Source: Hephaestia mangrovi
GTDB taxonomy: Bacteria > Pseudomonadota > Alphaproteobacteria > Sphingomonadales > Sphingomonadaceae
Assembly: GCF_019880555.1 (NCBI RefSeq)
Contig: NZ_JAINVU010000002.1
Location: 434,001-498,000 of the forward strand
Direction of reading: 5' to 3'
Length of the DNA: 64,000 nucleotides
The notes below the pieces were generated by a model. That model saw nothing but the letters and a program-made list of their open reading frames with translations. It did no database searches and was not told where the DNA came from. Shown piece after piece: positions 48,963-57,557 of this stretch (positions within the stretch are counted from its first letter, which is position 1; every line of letters starts with the position of its first letter). Position numbers and translations under genes: made by a program.

Positions 48963-50618
48963 GTGAAAGCTCGCCGCCTGACCGCCTTTCTCGCCAGCGT
49001 CGCCCTGGCTGTCCCCGCCGTTGCGCAGCAAACACCGCCGGCCGCGCCCACGGCTACGGCCAGTATGGAGACGCCGCCGCGGCTGCTCGTGGCGATCTCG
49101 ATCGACCAGTTCTCGGCCGACCTGTTCCAGGAATATCGTAACCGTTTCGCCGGCGGCTTCGCGCGATTGCTCGACGGCGGCGTCTTTCCTTCAGGCTATC
49201 AGAGCCACGCGGCGACCGAGACCTGCCCCGGGCATTCGACGTTGATGACCGGGATGCGGCCCGAGCACACCGGTATCGTCGCCAACAACTGGCTGAACCT
49301 CGGATCGACCCTCGCGGACAAGAAAATCTACTGCGTCGAGGACGAGACCGTTCCCGGCAGCACGCATGAAAAATACACGGTCGATGTCGCGCACCTGCTG
49401 GTGCCGACGCTGGGTGAGCGAATGAAGGCGGCAAATACCGCCAGCCGCAACGTCTCGGTCTCGGGCAAGGATCGCGCGGCGGTGATGATGGGCGGCCACG
49501 ATGTCGATCAGCTCTGGTGGTGGAACGGCCAGCAGTTCGTAACCTACGCGGGGCGCTCGACCCCGGATGTCGTCGCCCGGGCCAATCGCGTGATCGGTAC
49601 CGAGCTTGCCGAAGCGCAGCCGGCCCTGGAACTGCCCGATTATTGCGTGCCGCGTGCCCAGCCGATCGCGGTCAAGCCGGGGTTGACGGTCGGCGACGGG
49701 CGGTTCGCGCGCGCTGCCGGCGACGAGGACGCATTTCGCGCCTCGCCCGAACTCGACGGCGCGACGCTCGCGGTCGCCGGTGCGCTGGTCCAGTCGATGA
49801 AGTTGGGGCAGGGCAGCGCGCCGGATATGCTCAACATCTCTCTGTCGGCGACCGATTACGTCGGCCATGCTTATGGCACGCAGGGCAGCGAGATGTGTCT
49901 GCAACTCGCCTCGCTCGATCGCGATCTTGGCGATTTCTTCGCGATGCTCGACCGGACGGGGGTCGATTATGCGGTGGTGTTGTCAGCCGATCACGGCGGC
50001 ATCGATCTGCCCGAACGCCTCGATCAGGAAGCGATGCCGATGGCGAAGCGGGCCGATAAGGGGTTCGATGCGCAGGCGCTGTCGAAGTCGATCGCGGCAA
50101 AGCTGGGCTTGGCGGGCGATCCCCTGCGGAGTTCCGACGGCATTTTTTATGTCGATCCGTCCTTGTCGGGGGCGCAGCGTGCCGCCGTCATCCGCGAAGC
50201 GAAAGCGATGCTCCTCGCCGATCCCGATGTTGCCGCGGTATTCACTGCCGACGAAATCGCCGCCGCGCCGGAGCCGAGCGGACCGCCCGAGACCTGGCCG
50301 CTGATCGAGCGCGCCAAGGCGAGTTTCTATCGGCCGCGTTCGGGCGACTTGGTTGTCGCGCTCAAGCCGCGTATTTCGCCGATCGAAGACCCCGGCAAGG
50401 GCTATGTGGCCACTCATGGCAGCTTCTGGGATTACGATCGCCGCGTGCCGATTCTGTTCTGGCGCAAGGGCATGACGCCGTTCGAGCAGCCGCTGTCGGT
50501 CGAGACTGTCGACATCGCGCCGACGCTCGCCGCGCTGATCCATCTGCCGCTCGCGGCACCGAAAATGGACGGGCGGTGCCTTGATCTCGACGCCGGCGCC
50601 GCTTCGACCTGTCCCTGA
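48963..50618 (+). CDS. Extracellular alkaline phosphatase, PhoK/PafA family
   Basis: 551 residues starting GTG with GAGGAG upstream. Signal peptide MKARRLTAFLASVALAVPAV. The nucleophilic threonine is in SHAATETCPGHSTLMTG. Metal ligands are suggested by VAISIDQFSAD, SATDYVGHAYG, VVLSADHGGID and GYVATHGSFWDYD. This is the layout of the sphingomonad alkaline phosphatase PhoK and PafA, which cleave phosphate monoesters outside the cytoplasm. It lies 12 bases from a convergent phosphate transporter gene, in keeping with phosphate scavenging. Confidence 0.92.
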   Translation: MKARRLTAFLASVALAVPAVAQQTPPAAPTATASMETPPRLLVAISIDQFSADLFQEYRNRFAGGFARLLDGGVFPSGYQSHAATETCPGHSTLMTGMRPEHTGIVANNWLNLGSTLADKKIYCVEDETVPGSTHEKYTVDVAHLLVPTLGERMKAANTASRNVSVSGKDRAAVMMGGHDVDQLWWWNGQQFVTYAGRSTPDVVARANRVIGTELAEAQPALELPDYCVPRAQPIAVKPGLTVGDGRFARAAGDEDAFRASPELDGATLAVAGALVQSMKLGQGSAPDMLNISLSATDYVGHAYGTQGSEMCLQLASLDRDLGDFFAMLDRTGVDYAVVLSADHGGIDLPERLDQEAMPMAKRADKGFDAQALSKSIAAKLGLAGDPLRSSDGIFYVDPSLSGAQRAAVIREAKAMLLADPDVAAVFTADEIAAAPEPSGPPETWPLIERAKASFYRPRSGDLVVALKPRISPIEDPGKGYVATHGSFWDYDRRVPILFWRKGMTPFEQPLSVETVDIAPTLAALIHLPLAAPKMDGRCLDLDAGAASTCP

Positions 50619-50630
50619 TCGCCCGTGCGA

Positions 50631-51626
50631 TCAGAGCAGGTGCGCAATGCCATAGAACAGCGCGCCGATCGCGGCCGCGGCGGGCATCGTCACCAGCCAG
50701 GCGACGACGATGCTCGATGCCACATTCCAGCGCACCGCCGACAGTCGCCGCGCCGCGCCGACGCCGATGATTGCGCCGGTGATGGTGTGCGTCGTCGAAA
50801 CCGGGATGCCCAGGAAGGTCGCCATGAACAGGGTGATCGCGCCGCCGGTCTCGGCGCACACACCTTGCGGCGGGGTGAGACGCGTGATCTTCGAGCCCAT
50901 CGTATGGACAATCCGCCAGCCCCCGGCGAGCGTGCCGAACGCCATCGCCGCCTGGCAGGCCAGGATCACCCACAGCGGCACATGGAATCCGCCGGACAGC
51001 AATCCTTGCGAATAGAGCAGGACGGCGATGATCCCCATTGTCTTCTGCGCGTCATTGCCGCCATGCCCGAGCGAATAGAGCGCCGCCGAGGCAAGCTGAA
51101 CCTTGCGAAAGCGCTTGTCGACCTGCATCGGCGTGAGGCGGATGCTCGCCCAGGAGACGACCAGCACCATCAGCAGCGACAGCGCCATGCCGACCGCCGG
51201 TGAGAGAACGATCCACACCACCGTCTTGATCACGCCGCCCCACACGATCGGCGACAACCCCGCCTTGGCGATACCGGCGCCGAGCAGGCCGCCGATCAGC
51301 GCGTGGCTGCTCGATGTCGGCAGGCCGAGCACCCAGGTGATGATGTTCCAGCTGATTGCGCCCATCAGCGCGCCGAATACCACCGCAGCATCGATCGTCT
51401 CGGCATCGATGATCCCCGCGCCGACCGTGTTGGCGACGTGCAGACCGAAGACGAGGAACGCGACGAAGTTGAAGAAGGCGGCCCAGATCACCGCATAATG
51501 CGGGCGCAGCACGCGGGTCGATACCACGGTGGCGATCGAATTGGCCGCATCGTGCAGCCCGTTGAGAAAATCGAAGGCGAGCGCGATTGCGATCAGCCCG
51601 ACGAGGAGCGGCATGGCCAGGGTCAT
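50631..51626 (-). CDS. PiT-family inorganic phosphate transporter (short form)
   Basis: 331 residues, about ten membrane segments. FDFLNGLHDAANSIATVVST and SLGHGGNDAQKTMGIIAVLL are the duplicated PiT motifs, plus LGIPVSTTHTITGAIIGVG. It lacks the large insert of the other PiT at 24563. It follows the DUF47 gene by 13 bases, the usual orfA-pit or pap-pit pairing. Probably low-affinity phosphate symport. Confidence 0.95.
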   Translation of the reverse strand: MTLAMPLLVGLIAIALAFDFLNGLHDAANSIATVVSTRVLRPHYAVIWAAFFNFVAFLVFGLHVANTVGAGIIDAETIDAAVVFGALMGAISWNIITWVLGLPTSSSHALIGGLLGAGIAKAGLSPIVWGGVIKTVVWIVLSPAVGMALSLLMVLVVSWASIRLTPMQVDKRFRKVQLASAALYSLGHGGNDAQKTMGIIAVLLYSQGLLSGGFHVPLWVILACQAAMAFGTLAGGWRIVHTMGSKITRLTPPQGVCAETGGAITLFMATFLGIPVSTTHTITGAIIGVGAARRLSAVRWNVASSIVVAWLVTMPAAAAIGALFYGIAHLL

Positions 51627-51639
51627 CGTTCGGCCTCGC

Positions 51640-52284
51640 TCAGGCGTGGTCGATCACGAGGCCCTGGACCTCGTTGGCGATATCCTCGAACTTGTCGACG
51701 ATGCGCTCGAGATGGCTGTAGACTTCCTGGCCGACGATGAAATCCATCGGCTGCGTCTTGCCCAGCCGCTTGAACAGCGCTTTCAGGCCCGCCTCGTGAA
51801 TGTCGTCGGCATGGCCTTCAAGCTGGATCAGCCGCGCGGTCAGATCATGGAGCCGGCCGGCATTCTCGTTCAAATGGCGCAGCAGCGGGATCGCCTCGGC
51901 GGTGACGCGCGCCGCCTCGACGATGATCCCGCTCATGTCGCGCATCTGCGGCTCGAACTCGTTGAGCTCGTAGAGCGCGATCGTCTTGCCGGTCGCGTTC
52001 ATCTGGTCGATCGCATCGTCCATCACCCCGATCAGGTCGGTAATCGCGGAGCGGTCGAACGGGGTAACGAAGATGCGCCGCACGTCGTGCAGCACTTCGC
52101 GCGTGATGTCGTCGGCCTGATGTTCGCGACGGACGATCTCGGCGATGTTTTCGTCGATCGTATCGCCGCCCTGGAGCAGCAGCGCCAGCGCTTCGGCGCC
52201 GGCGACGAGCGTTGCGGCATGCGCTTCGAAGAGATCGAAGAAACGGCCCTGCTGCGGCATCAGCGACTGAAACCAGCGCATCAT
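51640..52284 (-). CDS. DUF47 (PhoU-like) phosphate transport accessory protein
   Basis: 214 residues from the ATG at 52284 (or the next ATG at 52281), which has AGGGAG 9 bases upstream. MRWFQSLMPQQGRFFDLFEA is the family N terminus; helical PhoU-like repeats follow (VRREHQADDITREVLHDVR, IDQMNATGKTIALYELNEF). These proteins partner with PiT carriers. The reading frame is open further upstream without a stop and carries a Nudix domain, so translation could also give a fused protein. The second PiT gene follows. Confidence 0.8.
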   Translation of the reverse strand: MMRWFQSLMPQQGRFFDLFEAHAATLVAGAEALALLLQGGDTIDENIAEIVRREHQADDITREVLHDVRRIFVTPFDRSAITDLIGVMDDAIDQMNATGKTIALYELNEFEPQMRDMSGIIVEAARVTAEAIPLLRHLNENAGRLHDLTARLIQLEGHADDIHEAGLKALFKRLGKTQPMDFIVGQEVYSHLERIVDKFEDIANEVQGLVIDHA

Positions 52285-52798
52285 CGGAAACTTCTCCCTA
52301 TTGGTCCGCTGCGAAGTCGGCATGATGCGTTGGGCAAGGCCAGGCACCACCGGCGGCACGCGGAAATTGGCTATGAGACGTTTGAGCTCGGGTTCGTCGA
52401 CCGCGTCGGCGGCCTCGGCAAGACCGAACCAGCGCACTTCGCGTTCGTCCTGCTCGGGCCATTGGTCGGCCTGGCGCTGGAAAGCGAGCGGGAACACCGC
52501 GACGGTGACGTTACGGGTGGTGCCGTCGGCACGGCGCTTGCGGTAGCGATATTCGCCGATCGCGGTTGGGCACGGGATGCCGAAGATGCCGGCTTCCTCG
52601 AACGCTTCCTCGGCGGCGGCTTCATGGAGGTTGAGCGTCGCCATCGTATTACCCTTGGGCACGACCCAGCGACGCTGCTCGCGCGAGGTAATCAGCATCA
52701 CCTGCGCGCGGCCGTCGGATTCGATTCGATAGGGCAGGGCGGCGACCTGGCGGATGGGGCGATTCCCGTGTTGGCGTTGCGGCTCCCGCCGTTCGCAT
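52285..52798 (-). CDS. Nudix hydrolase domain in frame with DUF47; N terminus frameshifted?
   Basis: The same frame as DUF47, open from the stop at 52822-52824, codes for a Nudix domain: IRQVAALPYRIESDG, QVMLITSREQRRWVVPKGN and the Nudix helix HEAAAEEAFEEAGIFG. The only ATG near the expected start (52798) is in another frame and would read MRTAGAATPTRESP; losing one C from the CCCC run (complement of GGGG at 52756-52759) joins it to IRQVAALPYR. The first in-frame canonical start is GTG at 52701, inside the domain. Homologues hydrolyse nucleoside-diphosphate-linked compounds such as diadenosine or inositol polyphosphates. Either a fusion, a broken start or a sequence error. Confidence 0.55.
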
Positions 52799-52861
52799 AG
52801 TGTGGCGCGATTTGGAACCGTCTAGTTGTTGCGCCGCTCGGGCTTAGGCATAGCGGCGGGC

Positions 52862-53710
52862 ATGACTTTCGTTCTCGATCGATTCGATACCAACGGCTTC
52901 GTCGCCGCCACGCTGGCCGAAGATCTGGGCGATATCGGTGACATCACCTCGGCAGCGGTGATCCCGCAAAGCGCGCGCTTCGCCGGCGTGATGACGAGCC
53001 GCGATGCGATCACGGTTGCCGGGCTGGAACTGGCCGAAGCGTTCTTCCGCGCGCTCGATCCGGCAGCGACGATCGAACGGCTCGTCGAGGATGGCGATCG
53101 GGTCGCCGCCGGCACCGCGTTGATGCAGCTTTCCGGGCTTGCGCGCGCGATGCTGACCGCCGAGCGCTCGGCGCTCAACACCATCCAGCATCTCTCTGGC
53201 ATCGCGACGATGACGCGCGCTTACGTCGATCGCATCATGGGAACGGGCGCGACGCTGCTCGATACGCGCAAGACGATTCCCGGCCTACGCGTGCTGGAGA
53301 AATATGCGACGCGGATGGGCGGCGCGACCAACCATCGCATGGGCCTGTGGGACGCGGCGATGATCAAGGACAATCACGTCGCGGTCGCCGGATCGGTTGG
53401 CGAGGCGGTGCGACGCGCGGCGGAGGCCGGCATCGCGTCGATCATCGTCGAGGTCGACAGGATCGATCAGATCGAGCCGGCGCTTGCTGCCGGTGCGACG
53501 CATCTGCTGCTCGACAATATGGAACCATCGACGCTGCGTGGCGCGGTGACGCTGGTCGGCGGTCGTGTCCCCACCGAGGCCTCGGGCGGCGTGACGCTGG
53601 AAAAGATCCGCGCGATCGCGGAGACGGGCGTGACCTATGTCAGCGTCGGGCGGCTGACTCAATCGGCGCCGGCGGCCGATATCGGGCTGGATTTTCAGAT
53701 GGAAGGCTGA
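52862..53710 (+). CDS. nadC: Nicotinate-nucleotide diphosphorylase (quinolinate phosphoribosyltransferase)
   Basis: 282 residues from the ATG at 52862. LAEDLGDIGDITSAAVIP, the substrate loop TAERSALNTIQHLSGIATM, DTRKTIPGLRVLEKYATRMG and NHRMGLWDAAMIKDNHV define NadC. It turns quinolinate and PRPP into NaMN for NAD. Followed by an RNase T2 gene, perhaps on one transcript. Confidence 0.96.
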   Translation: MTFVLDRFDTNGFVAATLAEDLGDIGDITSAAVIPQSARFAGVMTSRDAITVAGLELAEAFFRALDPAATIERLVEDGDRVAAGTALMQLSGLARAMLTAERSALNTIQHLSGIATMTRAYVDRIMGTGATLLDTRKTIPGLRVLEKYATRMGGATNHRMGLWDAAMIKDNHVAVAGSVGEAVRRAAEAGIASIIVEVDRIDQIEPALAAGATHLLLDNMEPSTLRGAVTLVGGRVPTEASGGVTLEKIRAIAETGVTYVSVGRLTQSAPAADIGLDFQMEG

Positions 53711-53744
53711 TCCAATGCCGCATCGGACGAAGGGGGGAATGATG

Positions 53745-54458
53745 ATGCGGATCGGGATAGCATTAATGGCGGCGGGCGTGGCGCTGCCTGGCATGGCGCA
53801 TGCGCAGGCCTATCAATGCGTGATCCCGCACACGATCCCCACGCCACGCCCCGAATTGCCGAGCAGCAGCGAGCCCAAGCGAGTGTTGCCGATCGGCGGC
53901 TACACGCTCGCGGTGCGCTGGGCGCCGCAATATTGCCACGTCAACGGACGGCGCGCGGACGCGAAGTTCGAATGTGCCAGCGGCAATCGCTTCGGCTTCA
54001 CGCTGCATGGATTGTGGCCGGACGGCGTCGGCAAGACCTGGCCGCAATATTGCCGCGCGGCAACGCTGCTGCCCAAGCCGGTGATCGCCCAGCATCTCTG
54101 CGCCAATCCGTCGGTGCAATTGACGCAACACGAATGGGCCAAGCACGGCACGTGCACGAGAGATTCGCCGCCGCGGTTCCTGGCGCGATCGCGCGCGCTC
54201 TACGCGCGGCTGCGGTATCCGGCCATGGATGCGCTGTCGCGCCGCAAGATGCTGACCGCGGGCGATTTCGCGGCCGCGATGGCGCGCGCCAACCCGGGTA
54301 TGAAGGCGAACATGATGCGGATCACCGCCGATCGGCGTGGCTGGCTCGAGGAGGTATGGGTCTGCCTCGACAAGACTTACCGCTATCGTCGCTGCCCGAG
54401 TTTTCAGGGCGGCCTGAAGGCCAATGCGCGGATCAGGATCTGGCGCGGCGTGCGGTGA
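53745..54458 (+). CDS. Exported ribonuclease T2 family protein
   Basis: 237 residues from the ATG at 53745, 7 bases after AGGGGGG; starts at 53739, 53742 and 53715 are possible. Signal peptide MRIGIALMAAGVALPGMAHA. The two catalytic blocks are RFGFTLHGLWPD (CAS1) and TQHEWAKHGTCTR (CAS2), with the expected histidines and a lysine. Several cysteines suit a periplasmic disulphide-stabilised fold. RNase T2 cleaves single-stranded RNA through cyclic phosphates; in bacteria it is a nutrient or defence enzyme, which cannot be told apart here. Confidence 0.9.
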   Translation: MRIGIALMAAGVALPGMAHAQAYQCVIPHTIPTPRPELPSSSEPKRVLPIGGYTLAVRWAPQYCHVNGRRADAKFECASGNRFGFTLHGLWPDGVGKTWPQYCRAATLLPKPVIAQHLCANPSVQLTQHEWAKHGTCTRDSPPRFLARSRALYARLRYPAMDALSRRKMLTAGDFAAAMARANPGMKANMMRITADRRGWLEEVWVCLDKTYRYRRCPSFQGGLKANARIRIWRGVR

Positions 54459-54470
54459 TCGGCGTGCCCC

Positions 54471-54890
54471 TCAGCCCTCGATCACCGCGCTGGCAGGGTG
54501 ATTCCGGTCTAAGTGCCGCTTGATCATCCGCAGATTGCGGGTGTTCGAGCGGAAGAAGAAATCCGGCACGATGCCGACGACGGGGACGAGGCCGAGCAGC
54601 CAGTCGAATCCGACGTTGCCCGTCATCCGCGCCATCTGCCATTTCGACATGCCGGCGTTGCGCGCTTCCCAGATCAGCCATGCGCCGAGCGCGGCGGCGA
54701 TCGTGTCGCCGACGACGGGCACGACGTCGAGGATCACGTCTAGGCCGATCTTGCGCTTGGTGCCGGGAACGCGGACGAGCCCTTCGAGAACGTGCTCAAG
54801 CGCTTCGAGCCGTTGCCGAACGGCGGCTGGATCGCGGCCCATCGCCGCAGCGAGGCGCGGATGGATCGTGGATGAGAACTGGTTGACCAT
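54471..54890 (-). CDS. DUF4112 family membrane protein
   Basis: 139 residues. An N-terminal charged helix (RQRLEALEHVLEGLVRVP) precedes hydrophobic segments IGLDVILDVVPVVGDTIAAA and VGFDWLLGLVPVVGIVPDFF, the duplicated V-P-V-V-G motif of DUF4112. Membrane function unknown. Follows the peptide-binding lipoprotein gene by 5 bases on the same strand. Confidence 0.85.
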   Translation of the reverse strand: MVNQFSSTIHPRLAAAMGRDPAAVRQRLEALEHVLEGLVRVPGTKRKIGLDVILDVVPVVGDTIAAALGAWLIWEARNAGMSKWQMARMTGNVGFDWLLGLVPVVGIVPDFFFRSNTRNLRMIKRHLDRNHPASAVIEG

Positions 54891-54895
54891 GGCGT

Positions 54896-56356
54896 CTATT
54901 TGGTGGGGCTGCGTAGCGCGTTCAATGGATGCCAGGCACGGGCGTTCTGTTGCCAGAGGTCGAGGCCGGGCGCGACCAGCGACCAGCGCAGCGGCGTGGC
55001 GAGCGGGATGAAGGCGGTATCGGCGGTCAGCGTCGCATCCGCCTTGGCCAGCGCGGCGGCGCGATCGGCGGGTGTCGGTGCGGTGCGCGCCGCCTCGATC
55101 GCGGCGTGCGCGTCGTCGCTGCACGGCGCACATGCCGTGGCGAGATACCAACGCGCGGTATCGAACGGCGAGACGCGGTCGATCAGCCGGAGATCGGCGT
55201 CGGCATCGATCGCGACGCGTTGCGGCTCGATACCGATCGCCAGCAGTGCCGAGCCGATCCAGCCGTAGAGCAATGTGCCGCCCGGGCCGGCGGGCAGCGC
55301 GATGCGCAGCGTCAGCGGGTCGGAATGTGTCGCGCGCCATGATGCGGTGACGACGCGGGCACCGTCGCGCCGCTGCTCGATCGATCCATTCGCCCAGGCG
55401 GGAGACGCGGAGGCGGCGGCCGAATCGAGGCGTTCGGGAAGGATCGCTGCTTGCGAGGGCCAGTCCGGGGCGATGGCGGAGACCATGCCTTGCCGATCGA
55501 TCGCCGCGGCAATTGCGGCGCGCGCCGTGGCCTGGCCCAGAAAACCGGAGCGATCGACGACAGCCAGGCCGAACAGGCCTTGCGCCGGATCGCGGTGGAT
55601 GCTGCTCGCCGGGATGTCCACGCCGGCGACCAACGGCCAATCGGCGACCGTGCCGCCGGTCACCATGTCGGAACGGTGGTCGGCAAAACGAATGATGGCG
55701 CGCGCGGCGCGTTCGCCGATCAGTTCGATATCGTCACGCGGGTTCGGCTCGGCGGTGTCGGCTTCGGGATCATCGCTATCGCCGGGCGCCGGACGCAGGA
55801 GGACGGTATTGCCGTGGTGCTTGACAAGCCGCAGCGGGCCGGCGCCGCCCGGCGGATTCATACGAAACAGTGCGAGTTCCGGCTGGGCGAGGCGACGCAA
55901 CAGGTCGGGGCGCGGCTGTGAGAGGTGGATTTCGATCACCTCCGGCGTCATCGCCACGATCTCGTCGATTGCGGTCAGATAGGCAGCGGCGGGATTGTTC
56001 GTTCGGTCCTTGAGTGCGCGGCGCAGGATAGTGACGACTTGCTCGGTAGTGACCGGCCGGCCATCGCTCCACGTCGCGTCGCGGAGGCGGAAGATATAGC
56101 TGAGGCCATCGTCCAGCACCGTCCAGCGCTCGGCAAGACCCGGTTCGATCTGGCCGGCCGCGTCGAGGCTGACGAGTCCCTGGGCCGTGGCGGCGAGCAG
56201 CAGCCGCGGCGGGAGATCGGACGTCAGTTGCGCCGGCGGGACGATATGGGGAGCGCCACCGATCGCACTGACGACGACCGGGCCGTCACTGGCGCGACGG
56301 TCGCAGCCGGTGACCGTCAGGGCGGTGAGGAGCAGGAGGATGCAAGCGCGGTGCAT
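54896..56356 (-). CDS. Orphan oligopeptide/solute-binding lipoprotein (SBP family 5)
   Basis: 486 residues. The lipobox LTALTVTGC follows a short signal (MHRACILLLL). The body fits family 5 periplasmic binding proteins: GLAERWTVLDDGLSYIFRLR, DATWSDGRPVTTEQVVTILR and APDWPSQAAILPERLDSAAA. No permease or ATPase gene is near, so uptake would need a shared ABC transporter, or the protein may be a sensor. Divergence from peptide-type binding proteins is considerable. Confidence 0.75.
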   Translation of the reverse strand: MHRACILLLLTALTVTGCDRRASDGPVVVSAIGGAPHIVPPAQLTSDLPPRLLLAATAQGLVSLDAAGQIEPGLAERWTVLDDGLSYIFRLRDATWSDGRPVTTEQVVTILRRALKDRTNNPAAAYLTAIDEIVAMTPEVIEIHLSQPRPDLLRRLAQPELALFRMNPPGGAGPLRLVKHHGNTVLLRPAPGDSDDPEADTAEPNPRDDIELIGERAARAIIRFADHRSDMVTGGTVADWPLVAGVDIPASSIHRDPAQGLFGLAVVDRSGFLGQATARAAIAAAIDRQGMVSAIAPDWPSQAAILPERLDSAAASASPAWANGSIEQRRDGARVVTASWRATHSDPLTLRIALPAGPGGTLLYGWIGSALLAIGIEPQRVAIDADADLRLIDRVSPFDTARWYLATACAPCSDDAHAAIEAARTAPTPADRAAALAKADATLTADTAFIPLATPLRWSLVAPGLDLWQQNARAWHPLNALRSPTK

Positions 56357-56391
56357 GGCGGCGCTTTTGTGCCATCGTCGAGCCAGATGCG

Positions 56392-57171
56392 CTAGCCGTC
56401 GCGGCGCAGACGATCCCGGATCAGCAGCGCGGCACCAATCAGGGTGAGCAGCGCCAGGCCGAACCATGTCAGCGCATATTGCAGATGGGCGTTACGGAAG
56501 TGGACAACCGTGAGCCCGCCGACCGGCGCGTCGGCGGGAAGCGCGGTGCGATCGGCATCGATGAAATAAGGAGCGATCGTGCCGAGGCCTCGCGCCTTGG
56601 CTATCGCGGCAACGTCGCGCGAATACCAGCGATTGGCGGCGGGCGCATTGTGGCGGAGAAAGGCGCCGCCCGGTTCGGTGACGCGCAACAGGCCGGTGAC
56701 GGTGGTAACGCCCGCGATCTGCGCGTCGCGACGGCTGGCTGCGGCACGATCGCCGGCCGGGACGAAGCCGCGATTGACCAATAACGTGAACCCGCGCGTC
56801 GTGGTGAAGGGTGTCAACACCCAGAAGCCGGGGCCGAGCTCCGTATTGGCCTGGACCAGCGTTTCGCGGTCATTCTCGTAGCGGCCGGTGACGGAGACGT
56901 GGCGATATGCGTCCTTGTCGGCGGTGATCGATCGCCATGCATCCCGGCCGGGTGCCGGCGCCGGAGCGGCGTGAACGCGGGCGTTCACATGCTCGATCAG
57001 CGCCAGTTTCCACGCCCGGCGATGGACCTGCCAGACGCCGAGCGAAACGAAGCCGGCAAAGGCGGCGCAACAAAGCGCGAGCAACAGGACGAACTTCGCC
57101 GTCGAACGGTTGCTCGCCTCGCGGCCGGCGGCGAGCGGCGCCGGCCGGGGCCGAGCGCCGGGATCGCTCAC
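56392..57171 (-). CDS. SURF1 family cytochrome oxidase assembly protein
   Basis: 259 residues. Two membrane segments at the ends (LLLALCCAAFAGFVSLGVWQ and YALTWFGLALLTLIGAALLI) enclose a periplasmic domain with RYENDRETLVQANTELGPGF and VNRGFVPAGDR. The conserved Trp-Gln-x-x-R in GVWQVHRR is present. SURF1 helps insert haem into haem-copper oxidases. Its start overlaps the cyoD stop by 4 bases; it replaces cyoE at the end of this operon. Confidence 0.93.
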   Translation of the reverse strand: MSDPGARPRPAPLAAGREASNRSTAKFVLLLALCCAAFAGFVSLGVWQVHRRAWKLALIEHVNARVHAAPAPAPGRDAWRSITADKDAYRHVSVTGRYENDRETLVQANTELGPGFWVLTPFTTTRGFTLLVNRGFVPAGDRAAASRRDAQIAGVTTVTGLLRVTEPGGAFLRHNAPAANRWYSRDVAAIAKARGLGTIAPYFIDADRTALPADAPVGGLTVVHFRNAHLQYALTWFGLALLTLIGAALLIRDRLRRDG

Positions 57172-57557
57172 GGGGCGCTTTCAGCCATTGCCGGAGTCAT
57201 CGGCATCATATTGGCGTTGAGGTGATACATCACCCAGATCGAGCCCGAGAGCGTGATGATGACCATCACCAGCGTGAAGATCAGCGCGAGCATCGACCAG
57301 CCGCCTTCCGAGCGCGTGTTCATGTGCAGGAAATAGACCATGTGCACGAAAATCTGCACCGCGGCGAGGAACAGGATCGTCGCAGTCGTCCAGCCCGGGC
57401 TGGTGATGACGTGATCCATTACCAGCCAGAACGGCACCGCCGTCAGGATAACCGAGAGGATGAAGCCGGTGAGATAGCCCTTCATCGAACCATGCGGCTC
57501 GAGATGGTCATGGCCGGTTGGATTGCCGTGGTGCGGGGCGGGGGTGTCGATGCTCAT
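57168..57557 (-). CDS. cyoD: Cytochrome o ubiquinol oxidase subunit IV
   Basis: 129 residues, three membrane segments (YLTGFILSVILTAVPFWLVM, ILFLAAVQIFVHMVYFLHMN, ALIFTLVMVIITLSGSIWVM). His-rich N terminus (PAPHHGNPTGHDHLEPHG). The ATG and the cyoC stop overlap by one base (TGATG). Confidence 0.95.
   Translation of the reverse strand: MSIDTPAPHHGNPTGHDHLEPHGSMKGYLTGFILSVILTAVPFWLVMDHVITSPGWTTATILFLAAVQIFVHMVYFLHMNTRSEGGWSMLALIFTLVMVIITLSGSIWVMYHLNANMMPMTPAMAESAP

Noticed and set aside
46868..49141. 757-codon frame opposite dsbD
   Set aside because: DsbD motifs are clear on the minus strand; the plus frame is an Arg/Gln/Glu-rich shadow.
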